The notes: generated by a model from the letters alone, not told the origin. Counted from the stretch's first letter, positions 44,198 to 53,134 are shown. The stretch: DNA of 64,000 nt from Rahnella laticis (GCF_015644585.1 NZ_JADOBI010000011.1:62001-126000), one strand, 5' to 3'. A program made the numbers and translations.

Positions 44198-45602
44198 ACC
44201 GCATTTCGCGCTGTCCGTAATTGGCGCGTTTTCACTCACCCTGCTGGCGGGCTGTACGCTGGAACCGAAATATCAGCGTCCTGCCCTGCCGGTCGCCAGC
44301 AACTGGATCGCCGGTAACGGCGATAACACCCGCGCCGCGCAGGATATCGGCTGGAAAGCGTTCTTCAATGAACCGGCCATGAACCAGCTGATCGGCATGT
44401 CCCTGAATAACAACCGCGACTTACGGGTCGCGGCGTTAAACGTCGATACGGCGCGCGCCGCCTTCCAGATTGACCGCGCCGCCCTGCTGCCAACGCTCAA
44501 TGCCAGCGCCGGTGAAACCAACCAGCATCTGCCGGGCGGATTGTATTCAACACAAACGTCGGGACCGGTAACGTATCAGCAATACAGCGCTAATCTCGGC
44601 GTGACGTCATATGAAGTAGATCTGTTTGGCCGCGTGCGCAGCCTGCGCGATCAGGGGCTGGAAACCTTCCTCGCCACCGAAGCCACGCAGCGCGCCACGC
44701 AAATCACGCTGGTTTCCGAAGTGGCTTCCGGCTATCTGAGCCTGGCGGCGGATAACGATCTGCTGAAACTGGCGATCAACACTGCCAACAGCCAGAACAA
44801 ATCCTACGATCTGACCAAACGCAGCTACGATTCGGGTATCAGCACCTCGCAGGATCTGGTGCAGGCGGAAACCACGGTGCGGGCGGCGCAGGCCGATATC
44901 GCGCAGTACACGCGTCAGGTCCGTCAGGACGTCAACGCGCTGACATTGTTAGTCGGCACGACGATCCCGCAAAACCTGCTGGCCGGTGCCACGCTGCAAC
45001 AGGACTGGAAATTCCCGCAGACGCCCGCCGGGTTACCCTCTGATCTGCTGACGCGTCGCCCGGATATTATTGCGGCGGAACACACCCTGAAAGCCGCCAA
45101 CGCCAACATCGGCGCTGCCCGCGCGGCGTTCTTCCCAAGCATTACGCTGACCGGCACCGCCGGCTCTGAAAGCGGCAGCCTGAGTAAGCTCTTCGACGGC
45201 GGCACCGGCGCGTGGTCATTCATGCCATCGATTAATATCCCAATATTTGACGGCGGCGTGAATCAGGCGAACCTCGACATTGCCAAAGACACCAAGAAAA
45301 TCGACATCGCCAACTATGAGAAAGCGATTCAGACGGCGTTCAAAGAAGTGTCCGACGGCTTAGCCGGTCAGGCGACCTACAAAGACGAACTGCTGGCCCG
45401 CACACAGGACGCCGACGCCAACCAGCGCAACTACGGTCTCTCGCAGATGCGTTTCAAAGGCGGCATCGACAACTACCTGAGCGTACTGGTCGCGCAACGT
45501 TCACTGTATTCCGCACAGCAAACGCTGATCACCACACAGCTCGCCCAACTGAATCAGGACATCAGTTTGTATAAAGCGCTGGGCGGCGGCTGGAAGGAGT
45601 AA
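44190..45602 (+). CDS. Outer-membrane efflux channel (OprM/NodT-type)
   Basis: A 470-aa outer-membrane factor lipoprotein: signal with lipobox LLAGC followed by [17 protein letters not shown], then two repeats of the TolC-like fold ([82 protein letters not shown]). It completes a self-contained MexAB-OprM-like operon. Enteric AcrAB normally borrows TolC, so a dedicated channel suggests transfer from a pseudomonad-like source or an old paralogue; this is inference. Confidence 0.93.
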   Translation: MNKPHFALSVIGAFSLTLLAGCTLEPKYQRPALPVASNWIAGNGDNTRAAQDIGWKAFFNEPAMNQLIGMSLNNNRDLRVAALNVDTARAAFQIDRAALLPTLNASAGETNQHLPGGLYSTQTSGPVTYQQYSANLGVTSYEVDLFGRVRSLRDQGLETFLATEATQRATQITLVSEVASGYLSLAADNDLLKLAINTANSQNKSYDLTKRSYDSGISTSQDLVQAETTVRAAQADIAQYTRQVRQDVNALTLLVGTTIPQNLLAGATLQQDWKFPQTPAGLPSDLLTRRPDIIAAEHTLKAANANIGAARAAFFPSITLTGTAGSESGSLSKLFDGGTGAWSFMPSINIPIFDGGVNQANLDIAKDTKKIDIANYEKAIQTAFKEVSDGLAGQATYKDELLARTQDADANQRNYGLSQMRFKGGIDNYLSVLVAQRSLYSAQQTLITTQLAQLNQDISLYKALGGGWKE

Positions 45603-45620
45603 ATGTTTTGATTTGATAAG

Positions 45621-45650
45621 AAACGCCGACGGAAGTCGGCGTTTTTGTTT
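45621..45650 (+). terminator. Intrinsic terminator of the efflux operon
   Basis: AAACGCCGAC (45621-45630), loop GGAA, GTCGGCGTTT (45635-45644), then a T-rich run. Confidence 0.93.
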
Positions 45651-45659
45651 GCTGCGGCC

Positions 45660-45683
45660 TTTGCGGCGAAGCTTCCAGGTTTA
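45660..45683 (+). repeat. 24-bp direct repeat, left copy
   Basis: An exact copy of 46767-46790 (core GGCGAAGCTTCCAGG). The last three bases are the stop codon of the Ner-like gene read on the minus strand. The two copies bound a 1.1-kb block. Confidence 0.9.
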
Positions 45684-45944
45684 GCGGTTTCCCCGCAGGA
45701 TTTTCTCCACCAGTTCACCCCGCGTATTAAAATAACGGCTCGGCCAGATAATACTCGGATGCACATTCAGCGCATGCGCAATCACCTTCTCCCCTTTCGG
45801 CCACGGCCGCGAAAGCGCATTCGACAGCGTCGATGAACTCAGCCCCGCACCACGCGAAACCGCCGCCAGTGTCGTCCCTCTTTTCCGCAGTGCCGCAATG
45901 ATGCCTGCCTGATGCCAGTCGGTGTAATTTTGTGGGTTATTCAT
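45681..45944 (-). CDS. Ner/SfsB-like DNA-binding protein
   Basis: An 87-aa helix-turn-helix protein of the Ner/Nlp (SfsB) family: DWHQAGIIAALRKRGTTLAAVSRGAGLSSSTLSNALSRPWPKGEKVIAHALNVHPSIIWPSRYF. Phage Mu Ner represses early transcription; E. coli SfsB is a chromosomal relative linked to maltose genes. Here it lies at one end of a short block bounded by direct repeats and shared with a DUF559 nuclease gene. Targets are unknown. Confidence 0.88.
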   Translation of the reverse strand: MNNPQNYTDWHQAGIIAALRKRGTTLAAVSRGAGLSSSTLSNALSRPWPKGEKVIAHALNVHPSIIWPSRYFNTRGELVEKILRGNR

Positions 45945-46140
45945 GGAGGATCCTTTACTTGGTTATGAGTAAGTAAAACGTCTACGCAGGAAGAGTAAGC
46001 TGACATAAAAATTATCCCAAAACGGGATAGCACCAGATAAAAATTGATCAGGTCATTGATAGATAAGATGAAATTAAATGAAATATTGATGAGTTATCTG
46101 GGAAAAAATTTGGGTGAAAAATTTTATCCCGAGCCGTTTT

Positions 46141-46182
46141 TAATACCCCACCCCAACCCTCCCCTTCGCAGGGGAGGGAGCC
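46141..46182 (+). repeat. GC-rich palindromic repeat, copy 1
   Basis: The unit opens with TAATACCCC and contains the hairpin CCTCCCC (46158-46164), loop TTCGCA, GGGGAGG (46171-46177). It is related in inverted orientation to copy 2 (46246-46287) and in direct orientation to copy 3 (46685-46717). Confidence 0.85.
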
Positions 46183-46245
46183 GACCAAGATTTTTTTCAC
46201 CTCCTGCGAATAACTCAGGCAACGTTGAGTTTAGGCTTTGGTTTC

Positions 46246-46287
46246 TAGCTCCTCCCCCTGCGAAGGGGGAGGTTGGGAGGGGGTTTA
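46246..46287 (-). repeat. GC-rich palindromic repeat, copy 2 (inverted)
   Basis: Hairpin CCTCCCCC (46251-46258), loop TGCGAA, GGGGGAGG (46265-46272), followed by TTGGGAGGGGGTTTA. Read on the minus strand it aligns with copy 1 over about 38 nt with few differences. About 65 nt separate the two, so they form a nested cruciform-prone pair just beyond the DUF559 stop. Confidence 0.85.
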
Positions 46288-46305
46288 GCATGAAACGCCT
46301 GCGAT

Positions 46306-46665
46306 TTAACGGAGCCTGCGTCGTTCAATTTCACCAAGCAAATGCTCAAGAACAGCCGGAAGCTCCTGCATTACCTGAAGATTTGTATATCGCAAAACCT
46401 TCATGCCAAAATCATTGAGAAGACATGTTCGCAATTCATCCGCAAAAATATCTTTCTCGTCGAAGTGACTTTCGCCGTCCACTTCGACAATCAGCGATAT
46501 TTCCGCCGCGTAGAAATCAACAATATAAGGCCCGATCCCGTGCTGGCGCCGGAACTTCACACCCAGCGCTTTACCCCGGATAGCCTGCCATAAAATAAAC
46601 TCCGGGCGCGTCAGGTTTCCCCTGAGCTGTTGTCGTAAATCCTTATGTTTTAAACCATTGAACAT
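46306..46665 (-). CDS. DUF559 (Vsr-like) endonuclease-domain protein
   Basis: A 119-aa protein: LRQQLRGNLTRPEFILWQAIRGKALGVKFRRQHGIGPYIVDFYAAEISLIVEVDGESHFDEKDIFADELRTCLLNDFGMKVLRYTNLQVMQELPAVLEHL. This is the DUF559 fold, a small PD-(D/E)XK/Vsr-like nuclease domain with the pattern FRRQ...IVDFY...VEVDGESH. Function in the cell is unestablished. GGGGAGT precedes the ATG at 46665. Palindromic repeats flank the gene on both sides, an association I have seen for this family in other Proteobacteria, from memory only. Confidence 0.88.
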   Translation of the reverse strand: MFNGLKHKDLRQQLRGNLTRPEFILWQAIRGKALGVKFRRQHGIGPYIVDFYAAEISLIVEVDGESHFDEKDIFADELRTCLLNDFGMKVLRYTNLQVMQELPAVLEHLLGEIERRRLR

Positions 46666-46684
46666 AGTGACTCCCCGCAGCCAT

Positions 46685-46717
46685 TAATACCCCCTGTCCC
46701 CCCTTCACAGGGGAGCT
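46685..46717 (+). repeat. GC-rich palindromic repeat, copy 3
   Basis: Starts with the same TAATACCCC as copy 1 and carries CCCTTCACAGGGGAG where copy 1 has CCCTTCGCAGGGGAG. It lies 20 nt upstream of the DUF559 start, so the nuclease gene is bracketed by related repeats. Confidence 0.75.
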
Positions 46718-46766
46718 GTTCTGAGCATATCGGTATACTCAGCAGCAAAAAACTCGGTCAAAGATT

Positions 46767-46790
46767 TTTGCGGCGAAGCTTCCAGGTTTA
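46767..46790 (+). repeat. 24-bp direct repeat, right copy
   Basis: Identical over 24 nt to 45660-45683; the flanking bases differ on both sides. No gene overlaps it. Confidence 0.9.
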
Positions 46791-46949
46791 CCAACTTACC
46801 GCCCCTTCATTCCTCATTTGCGCCCGACATCACTCTTCCTAAGTCGCTCTTTATGTTAAATTTGTTAAACAACTGAGACATTTTGTAAGCACAGAACTTT
46901 TGCTGCACGGCTTCCGTGCGGGTTGATGGTGTAATTTTGAGGAAACAAT

Positions 46950-48860
46950 ATGGGCATCACTCGTCGTGATTTTTTAAACGGTGTGGCGATTACCGTCACT
47001 GCCGGTATGACGCCGTTCGAGGCGCTGCGGGCTTCGCCGCAAACCGCTGCACAGTCTTTGTATTACCCGCCTTCGCTCACCGGTTTACGCGGGAATCATC
47101 AGGGATCTTACGAAGCCGCGCACATTCTCGGGCGCGAAGGTAAAAAGGTCGATCCCTCCGGTTTGCAGGTTGAGGATGAGTTCGATCTGGTGGTGGTCGG
47201 TGCCGGGATCAGCGGGCTGGCGGCGGCGTGCTTCTGGCAGGAGCAGCACGGAAAACAGCAGCGCATTTTACTGCTGGATAACCATGATGATTTCGGCGGG
47301 CATGCGAAACGTAATGAATTTCACGTTGAGGATAAAATGTTGCTCGGTTACGGCGGCAGTGAATCTTTCCAGTCGCCGCGCACTAATTTCAGCCCGGTGG
47401 CGATGGGATTACTGAAAACGCTGAACGTCGATATCGAGACGATGGCAAAAGATTTCGACCAGACGTTTTATCCGGATCTGCATCTGAGCCGTGGCGTGTA
47501 TTTTGACCGTAAAAACTTTGGTGTAGATAAAATTGTCAGCGGCGATCCGGGCCGTGCGGTGGCCGATGACATTCCGCCAGAACGCCTGAATGGCCGCGAT
47601 ATCACTGCGTTCATCAACGATTTCCCGCTGCAGGAATCCGACCGCAAGGCATTGATCGCCCTGCACACCGAATCAAAAGATTATCTGCACGGTATGAGCC
47701 AGGAAGAGAAAGTCGCCTGGGTTGACGGGCACAGCTATACCCAATTTTTGCGCGAAAAAGTCGGGCTCAGCGAGATGGCGATCCGCTATTTTCAGCAACG
47801 TACCAATGATTTTCAGGCCGTCGGCATTGATGCGACATCGTGCAGTGACGCACGCATTTGCGCCCTGCCGGGGCTGGAAAATATGGGATTGCCGCCTCTG
47901 GATGCCGAATCGCTGGAAGACCTCGACCAGCCGTATATTTTCCACTTCCCCGACGGTAACGCCGGTTTAGCGCGTCTGATGGTGCGGCATCTGATCCCGC
48001 AAGTGGCACCCGGCAATACGATGGAAGATATTGTGCTGGCGAAATTTGATTACAGCCAGTTGGATAAGGCCGGGCGGCCGGTGCGCCTGCGCCTCAACAG
48101 CACCGGAATGCACGTCGCCAACGTGGAGCATGAAGGAAAACCGGCGGTTGACGTAACTTACATGACCGGCAGCACGCTGCACCGGGTTCGCGCCGGGCAG
48201 GCGGTGATGGCCGGTTACAATATGATGATCCCGTATCTGGTGCCTGAAATTGCCGAAACGCAAAAAGCAGCGCTGAAAGAGAATGTCAAAGCGCCACTGG
48301 TATATTCGAAAGTCGTGATCCGCAACTGGCAGCCGTTTATCAAGCTGGGCGTTCACGAGATTTACTCCCCCGCCGCGCCTTACAGCCGCGTGAAGCTGGA
48401 TTATCCGGTGGATATGGGCGGTTATCAGCACCCGCGCGACCCGAACCAGCCGATTGGCCTGCATATGGTTTACGTCCCGACCTTGCCGGGCAGCGGCCTC
48501 AGCCCGCGCGAACAGTCGCGTAAAGGCCGCGCCCTGTTACTCGGCACCCCGTTCGACGTTCACGAAAAAATGATCCGCGAGCAGCTTCAGGGCATGTTCG
48601 GCGAGGCCGGTTTCGACCATCAGCGCGACATTATGGCGATCACCGTCAACCGCTGGTCGCACGGCTATTCCTACTTCCTCAGCGGGATGTTCGACGATGA
48701 AGAACAGTCGCAGAAAACCATTCACCTTGCCCGTCAGCCGGTCGGGCGGATCACCATCGCTAACTCCGATTCTGACTGGAGTCCGTACGCCAACTCGGCG
48801 GTGGATCAGGCATGGCGCGCGGTGAATGAACTGACGGCACTGAAGAAGGAGAACGCATGA
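46950..48860 (+). CDS. Spermidine dehydrogenase-like flavoprotein (SpdH-type), Tat-exported
   Basis: A 636-aa protein with an N-terminal twin-arginine motif (MGITRRDFLNG), so it is probably exported folded to the periplasm. An FAD-binding Rossmann motif VVVGAGISGLAAACFWQEQHG lies near residue 83, followed by LLLDNHDDFGGHAKRNEF. The overall layout resembles spermidine dehydrogenase from Citrobacter and Pseudomonas, which oxidises spermidine and donates electrons to a cytochrome. It overlaps the triheme cytochrome gene by 4 nt, which fits electron transfer to the respiratory chain. The substrate is by family resemblance only. Confidence 0.82.
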   Translation: MGITRRDFLNGVAITVTAGMTPFEALRASPQTAAQSLYYPPSLTGLRGNHQGSYEAAHILGREGKKVDPSGLQVEDEFDLVVVGAGISGLAAACFWQEQHGKQQRILLLDNHDDFGGHAKRNEFHVEDKMLLGYGGSESFQSPRTNFSPVAMGLLKTLNVDIETMAKDFDQTFYPDLHLSRGVYFDRKNFGVDKIVSGDPGRAVADDIPPERLNGRDITAFINDFPLQESDRKALIALHTESKDYLHGMSQEEKVAWVDGHSYTQFLREKVGLSEMAIRYFQQRTNDFQAVGIDATSCSDARICALPGLENMGLPPLDAESLEDLDQPYIFHFPDGNAGLARLMVRHLIPQVAPGNTMEDIVLAKFDYSQLDKAGRPVRLRLNSTGMHVANVEHEGKPAVDVTYMTGSTLHRVRAGQAVMAGYNMMIPYLVPEIAETQKAALKENVKAPLVYSKVVIRNWQPFIKLGVHEIYSPAAPYSRVKLDYPVDMGGYQHPRDPNQPIGLHMVYVPTLPGSGLSPREQSRKGRALLLGTPFDVHEKMIREQLQGMFGEAGFDHQRDIMAITVNRWSHGYSYFLSGMFDDEEQSQKTIHLARQPVGRITIANSDSDWSPYANSAVDQAWRAVNELTALKKENA

Positions 48861-50035
48861 GAAATCTGATGATTTTCGCCACGCTGATGGCGACAGCGGG
48901 CTCCGCGGTGGCTTTGTCCGAAGGAGAATACGTCGCTAAATCAGCCGACTGTGCGGCCTGCCATACTTCGCCGCAGGGCAAGGATCTGACCGGCGGTGTG
49001 CGTTTCGCCACACCGCTCGGGGATATTTATTCCACCAATATCACGCCGGATATTCAGCACGGCATAGGCGGCTACAACTTCGACGCGTTCAATAAAGCGA
49101 TGCGCGAAGGCATAGCCAAAGATGGTCATGCACTCTATCCGGCGATGCCCTACACCTCATACGTGAAAATGAGCGATAAGGACATGCGCGCACTGTATGA
49201 CTACCTGATGAAAGAGGTGGAACCTCAGCCGGTCGCTAACCGCGACAATGACATCAGCTGGCCGATGTCGGTTCGCTGGCCGCTGCACGTTTGGAACAGC
49301 ATTTTCCTGGAGAACGGCGAATACAAACCGCAGGCAGATCAGAGTGCCGAATGGAACCGGGGCGCTTATCTGGTACAGGCTGCAGGACACTGCGGTGCCT
49401 GTCACACACCGCGCGGCTGGGCGCAGCAGGAAAAAGCGGTTGATCAGCAAAACGTAGCGTTTCTGAGTGGCGGGGAACTGGATGGCTGGTCCGCGCCTTC
49501 GCTGCGCGGCCTGAAAATCAGCCAGCCGGAACTGGTGACATTGCTGAAAACCGGGCGCAATACCCGTGACGCTGTCAGCGGGCCGATGGGGGAAGTGATC
49601 ACCAACAGTACGCAATTTATGACTGACGCCGATCTCAACAGCATGGCTGTTTATCTGCTGAGCCTGAAAGCAGAGGTTCCGCAAAAACCGGCTAAAACCG
49701 CCGTCGCAACGCCTGCCGGGCAGCAAACCTTTATGCGCTATTGTTCTACCTGTCACGGGGTGAATGGCGATGGAAAGGCACTGGCCATCCCTGCGCTGGC
49801 GGGCAATCTGACGGTGAATTCAGAAAATCCGCAAACCCTGTTGCGGGTGATCCTCTACGGCGGTCAGACACCGGTGACCGCAGAACATATGTCCAATACG
49901 ATGCCGGGTTATGGCTGGACGCTGACCGATCAGCAAGCCGCTGAGTTAACCAATACCCTGCGCGCCAGCTGGGGAAATCAGGCCGCAGAAGTCACACCGG
50001 GCGATGTGGCTAAGGCACGTAAAGCCGGGAAATAG
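48857..50035 (+). CDS. Periplasmic triheme cytochrome c
   Basis: A 392-aa cytochrome c with signal peptide MRNLMIFATLMATAGSAVA and three haem-binding motifs: CAACH (32-36), CGACH (179-183) and CSTCH (296-300). The arrangement is that of the cytochrome subunit of membrane alcohol/gluconate dehydrogenases. ATGA overlap with the flavoprotein gene makes it its electron acceptor by inference. No membrane anchor or quinone-binding subunit is adjacent; the protein may itself pass electrons to ubiquinone as related subunits do. Confidence 0.92.
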   Translation: MRNLMIFATLMATAGSAVALSEGEYVAKSADCAACHTSPQGKDLTGGVRFATPLGDIYSTNITPDIQHGIGGYNFDAFNKAMREGIAKDGHALYPAMPYTSYVKMSDKDMRALYDYLMKEVEPQPVANRDNDISWPMSVRWPLHVWNSIFLENGEYKPQADQSAEWNRGAYLVQAAGHCGACHTPRGWAQQEKAVDQQNVAFLSGGELDGWSAPSLRGLKISQPELVTLLKTGRNTRDAVSGPMGEVITNSTQFMTDADLNSMAVYLLSLKAEVPQKPAKTAVATPAGQQTFMRYCSTCHGVNGDGKALAIPALAGNLTVNSENPQTLLRVILYGGQTPVTAEHMSNTMPGYGWTLTDQQAAELTNTLRASWGNQAAEVTPGDVAKARKAGK

Positions 50036-50128
50036 GTCAATGCGGGGTCGGGGTAAAACCCGGCTCCGTTTAGACATAACACATCTTTCAACCCTGATTT
50101 TTGCTTCCTTGCATGCAAACGGCTACAC

Positions 50129-50178
50129 TTTATCTCTACAGTAAAGACACTTTTTTGTCGCTTTTGTGTAGAGATAAA
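50129..50178 (+). promoter_or_regulatory. Inverted-repeat operator of the AbiE operon
   Basis: TTTATCTCTACA (50129-50140) and TGTAGAGATAAA (50167-50178) are perfect 12-nt inverted repeats 26 nt apart. The second arm touches the AbiEi start codon. AbiEi antitoxins are known to repress their own promoter through inverted repeats. Confidence 0.75.
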
Positions 50179-50703
50179 ATGAACAAGCTTGAAGCAACCC
50201 GAAAACTGGAAGCGCTAAGCCGTCAGGGTCGTACCGTTTTTTTGCTGAGAGATCTGCAAAAAATCTTCCCTGAGGACTCCCCGCATGCGCTGAAAGCCGG
50301 GCTCTTGCGTCTTGTCGATGAAGAAATTTTATGCAGACCGATCAAGGGTGTTTACGTCAATATTTTCTCCCCCAAAGACAGTTACCTTCTCGAGCACGTG
50401 GTGAAGGCGTTACGGCGCGGGGAATACACATATGTCAGCCTTGAATCTGCGCTGTCGGCTTACGGCATCATTTCGCAGATCCCTGTCGACAGGCTGACGG
50501 TAATGACCACCGGACGTTCCGGTGAGTACAAAACGCCCTGGGGCACCATCGAGCTGACGCACACCAGCCGCAGTATTCTCAATATCCTCGACGCCACTGT
50601 TGAAACGCAATCACCACTGAAACAAGCGACACCCGCTACGGCAATCAGGGATTTGCGCCGTGCAGGAAGGAATACTCATCTGCTGGATATTAAGGAAGAA
50701 TAA
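50179..50703 (+). CDS. AbiEi-family antitoxin (type IV toxin-antitoxin)
   Basis: A 174-aa protein from the ATG at 50179: an N-terminal winged helix (MNKLEATRKLEALSRQGRTVFLLRDLQKIFPEDSPHALKAGLLRLVDEEILCRPIKGVYVNI) and the AbiEi C-terminal region with YTYVSLESALSAYGIISQIPVDRLTVMTTGRSGEYKTPWGTIELTHTSRS. In type IV systems AbiEi represses the operon and counteracts the AbiEii nucleotidyltransferase without binding it. Its stop shares one base with the toxin start (TAATG). The frame extends to 50101, but the operator lies in that part. Confidence 0.88.
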   Translation: MNKLEATRKLEALSRQGRTVFLLRDLQKIFPEDSPHALKAGLLRLVDEEILCRPIKGVYVNIFSPKDSYLLEHVVKALRRGEYTYVSLESALSAYGIISQIPVDRLTVMTTGRSGEYKTPWGTIELTHTSRSILNILDATVETQSPLKQATPATAIRDLRRAGRNTHLLDIKEE

Positions 50704-51626
50704 TGAGTGAAAAGGTCGATTTTGATTTGCTGGTTAACCGTGCGCTTCAAAGCGAAGGGCTTGCCGCAATGCGTCCGGTGATCGAAAAGGAATTACTGCA
50801 TTACGATGTGCTTTTTTGTCTGGATAAAGCCGGTTTGCTGGATGGGCTGGTTTTTCAGGGCGGGACTTCCCTGCGTCTTTGCTACAACTCAAACCGGTTT
50901 AGTGAGGATTTAGACTTTGCCGGCGGCAGAACTTTCTGTTCCGCTCAGCTGATGGCGATGAAATCCTGCATCGAAGAGTACATCGGCGCCCGGTATGGTT
51001 TTGCCATCAGCGTGAAAGCGCCCGGAGAGTTGCGCCAGCTTCCCGATTATGACCAGATTAATGTCGACCGCTGGCAAATTACGATTGAAACATCTCCCCG
51101 GCAATCCAATATCGCCCGCCAGAGAATAAAAATAGAGATTGCCAATGTGGAGGCCTACACCCGAAATACGCTGGCATTGGGCCGAAACTATTTCGTTTTG
51201 CCGGACGGCTACAGTGACACGCTGATCTATGTCGAAACGCTGGAAGAAGTACTGGCCGACAAACTGGTGGCATTCCCCGCAACGCAGACCTATATCCGTT
51301 ACCGGGACATGTGGGATTTAGTCTGGCTTTATCAACAAGGTGCGCGCATCAATATGCCGCTGCTGTTCAGCAAACTGGCGGATTACCGTGTTGAAAATTA
51401 CGTCGATAAAGTCCGGGAGAAACGGGATGCACTGGAAGGAATAATGCAAAAAGGTGTATTCCATAATGAAATGAAACGCTTTATCCCCACTGACGTTTAT
51501 GAACGAACACTGTCTACAGAAAAATTTAATGGCTACTTCCTGACGATATTACGTGGCGTTCTAAACGATGTCCTCAGCGGGATGGAAGTCAAAGCTGAAG
51601 ATCACTCTTCTGCGTTTTTAATGTAA
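50703..51626 (+). CDS. AbiEii-family nucleotidyltransferase toxin
   Basis: A 307-aa nucleotidyltransferase-fold toxin. The signature GGTSLRLCYNSNRFSEDLDF is seen, with GGT at 53-55 and SEDLDF at 67-72, the catalytic acidic motif. KIEIANVEAY, ETLEEVLADKLVAFPATQTYIRYRDMWDL and YFLTILRGVLNDV follow. Relatives block growth, by modifying tRNA 3' ends or similar substrates, and give abortive phage resistance. All motifs look intact, so the system is probably active. Confidence 0.9.
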   Translation: MSEKVDFDLLVNRALQSEGLAAMRPVIEKELLHYDVLFCLDKAGLLDGLVFQGGTSLRLCYNSNRFSEDLDFAGGRTFCSAQLMAMKSCIEEYIGARYGFAISVKAPGELRQLPDYDQINVDRWQITIETSPRQSNIARQRIKIEIANVEAYTRNTLALGRNYFVLPDGYSDTLIYVETLEEVLADKLVAFPATQTYIRYRDMWDLVWLYQQGARINMPLLFSKLADYRVENYVDKVREKRDALEGIMQKGVFHNEMKRFIPTDVYERTLSTEKFNGYFLTILRGVLNDVLSGMEVKAEDHSSAFLM

Positions 51627-51685
51627 AACGGAACGGGCCTCGTTCTCAGAAAAGGGCTGTTTCCAGCCCTTCCCTGTCTCTCAAA

Positions 51686-53134
51686 TCACTTCCCCACATC
51701 CCCGTTCCAGCCACCGCCCAATGCGGCGATCAGCTTAACGCTGGTGACCATCTGGGTGCTTTGCAGCGAAAGCACGCTTTGCTGCTGGGTCAGGCTGGTA
51801 TTTTCGGTGGTGGCGACGTCGAGATAGTCGATCATCCCGGCCTGATACTGGTTGTAGGTGACGCGCGCGGATTCTTTCGCGGAGTCGGCGGCGTTCTGGC
51901 GGGCAACAAGTTCGGTGTCGATCGTGTGCAGTTCCACCAGATAATCTTCCACTTCCTGCATCGCGGTTAACACACTCTGGCGATAGCTGGCGACGTCGGC
52001 GTCATACGCGGCTTCGGCCTGTGCGACTTTTCCGCGGGTGGCCCCGAAATCGAGCACGGTCATGCTGAGTTCCGGGCCCAGCGACCAGACGCGGTTCGGC
52101 AGGGAGAACAGGTTATGCAGCGCGGATCCGGTGTATCCGCCGGTCGCGCTGAGGGTCAGATCCGGGAAGTATGCCGCGGTGGCGACGCCAATCGCGGCAT
52201 TGGAAGACGCCATCGTGCGTTCGGCGGCAGCGACGTCAGGACGGCGCTGCAACAATTGCGATGGCAATGCATCCGGCATTGGCGGCAGGTTCAGTTTCAC
52301 GTTGCTCGCCGCCAGGCTGAACTGGGCCGGTGGCTTGCCAATCAGCACCGCAATCGCATGTTCCAGTTGCGCGCGCTGCCATTGCAGATCCAGCGCGGAG
52401 GCTTTGGTACTTTCCAGCTGCGTCTGCGCCTGTGCCAGCGTGCCACGCGACGTATTGCCGCCCGCATACTGGTTCTGAATCACGGTCAGGTAACGCTGAT
52501 ACGCCTCAATGCTTTGTTTATACAGCGCAATTTGCTGATCCATGACGCGGAGCTGGAAATAATCCTGCGCCAGTTCGGACTGGGCGCTGAGCGTCGCGTC
52601 CGCCAGATCGGCCTTGCTGGCCTGTGCGCTGGCATCCTGTTCTTCCGCCGTGCGGCGAAGTTTGCCCCACAAATCCAGCTCCCAGCTGGCGCTGAGCTGC
52701 GCGGTTTGTTTGTTGGAAACCGACGATGACGTGGCGCTGCGCGTGCTGCCTGCGGTCGCGTCTACGGACGGGTAAAGATCAGAACGCGCCTGCGTCACCA
52801 GCGCCTGTGCCTGGCGGTACTGCGCGGCGTACTGCGCGACGTTCTGGTTGGAAATCTGTACCTGACTCAGCAGGGAAGAAAGCTGCGGATCCTGATAAAC
52901 CGACCACCATTCGCCTTTGCTCTGGTTATCTTTCGGAACGGCCGCCGTCCAGCCTTTGGCTTCTTTAAACGCCACCGGCATTGCAACGTCAGGCCGTTTG
53001 TAATCCGGGCCGACGGCACAGGCACTGACCAGCAGAGCCAGAGCCAGCGGCGCAAGACGAAACACAAGAGAACGCGTTTTTTGCAGAGTCATCAGATTCA
53101 CTTCTGGGTAAGAATTCATTGTTTTATCAGTCAT
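51686..53134 (-). CDS. Outer-membrane efflux lipoprotein (NodT/OpmB-type) of the Mdt/Mux-like operon
   Basis: Fourth gene of the RND operon, an outer-membrane factor. The region with LLVSAC lipobox, AVGPDYKRPDVAMPVAFKEAKGW and two TolC-like repeats (FQLRVMDQQIALYKQSIEAYQRYLTVIQNQYAGGNTSRGTLAQAQTQLEST; YNQYQAGMIDYLDVATTENTSLTQQQSVLSLQSTQMVTSVKLIAALGGGW) is clear. I used the ATG at 53134, which has GGAGG 8 nt upstream and overlaps the previous stop; this gives 482 aa. An ATG at 53092 would give a more usual lipoprotein signal length. Its place matches opmB of Pseudomonas muxABC-opmB; E. coli mdtABC lacks it. Confidence 0.88.
   Translation of the reverse strand: MTDKTMNSYPEVNLMTLQKTRSLVFRLAPLALALLVSACAVGPDYKRPDVAMPVAFKEAKGWTAAVPKDNQSKGEWWSVYQDPQLSSLLSQVQISNQNVAQYAAQYRQAQALVTQARSDLYPSVDATAGSTRSATSSSVSNKQTAQLSASWELDLWGKLRRTAEEQDASAQASKADLADATLSAQSELAQDYFQLRVMDQQIALYKQSIEAYQRYLTVIQNQYAGGNTSRGTLAQAQTQLESTKASALDLQWQRAQLEHAIAVLIGKPPAQFSLAASNVKLNLPPMPDALPSQLLQRRPDVAAAERTMASSNAAIGVATAAYFPDLTLSATGGYTGSALHNLFSLPNRVWSLGPELSMTVLDFGATRGKVAQAEAAYDADVASYRQSVLTAMQEVEDYLVELHTIDTELVARQNAADSAKESARVTYNQYQAGMIDYLDVATTENTSLTQQQSVLSLQSTQMVTSVKLIAALGGGWNGDVGK

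Noticed and set aside
46044-46418. 124-aa plus-strand reading frame across the palindromic repeats
   Set aside because: Its Pro/Arg/Gly-rich middle is the translation of the repeats, and its end is antisense to the DUF559 gene.
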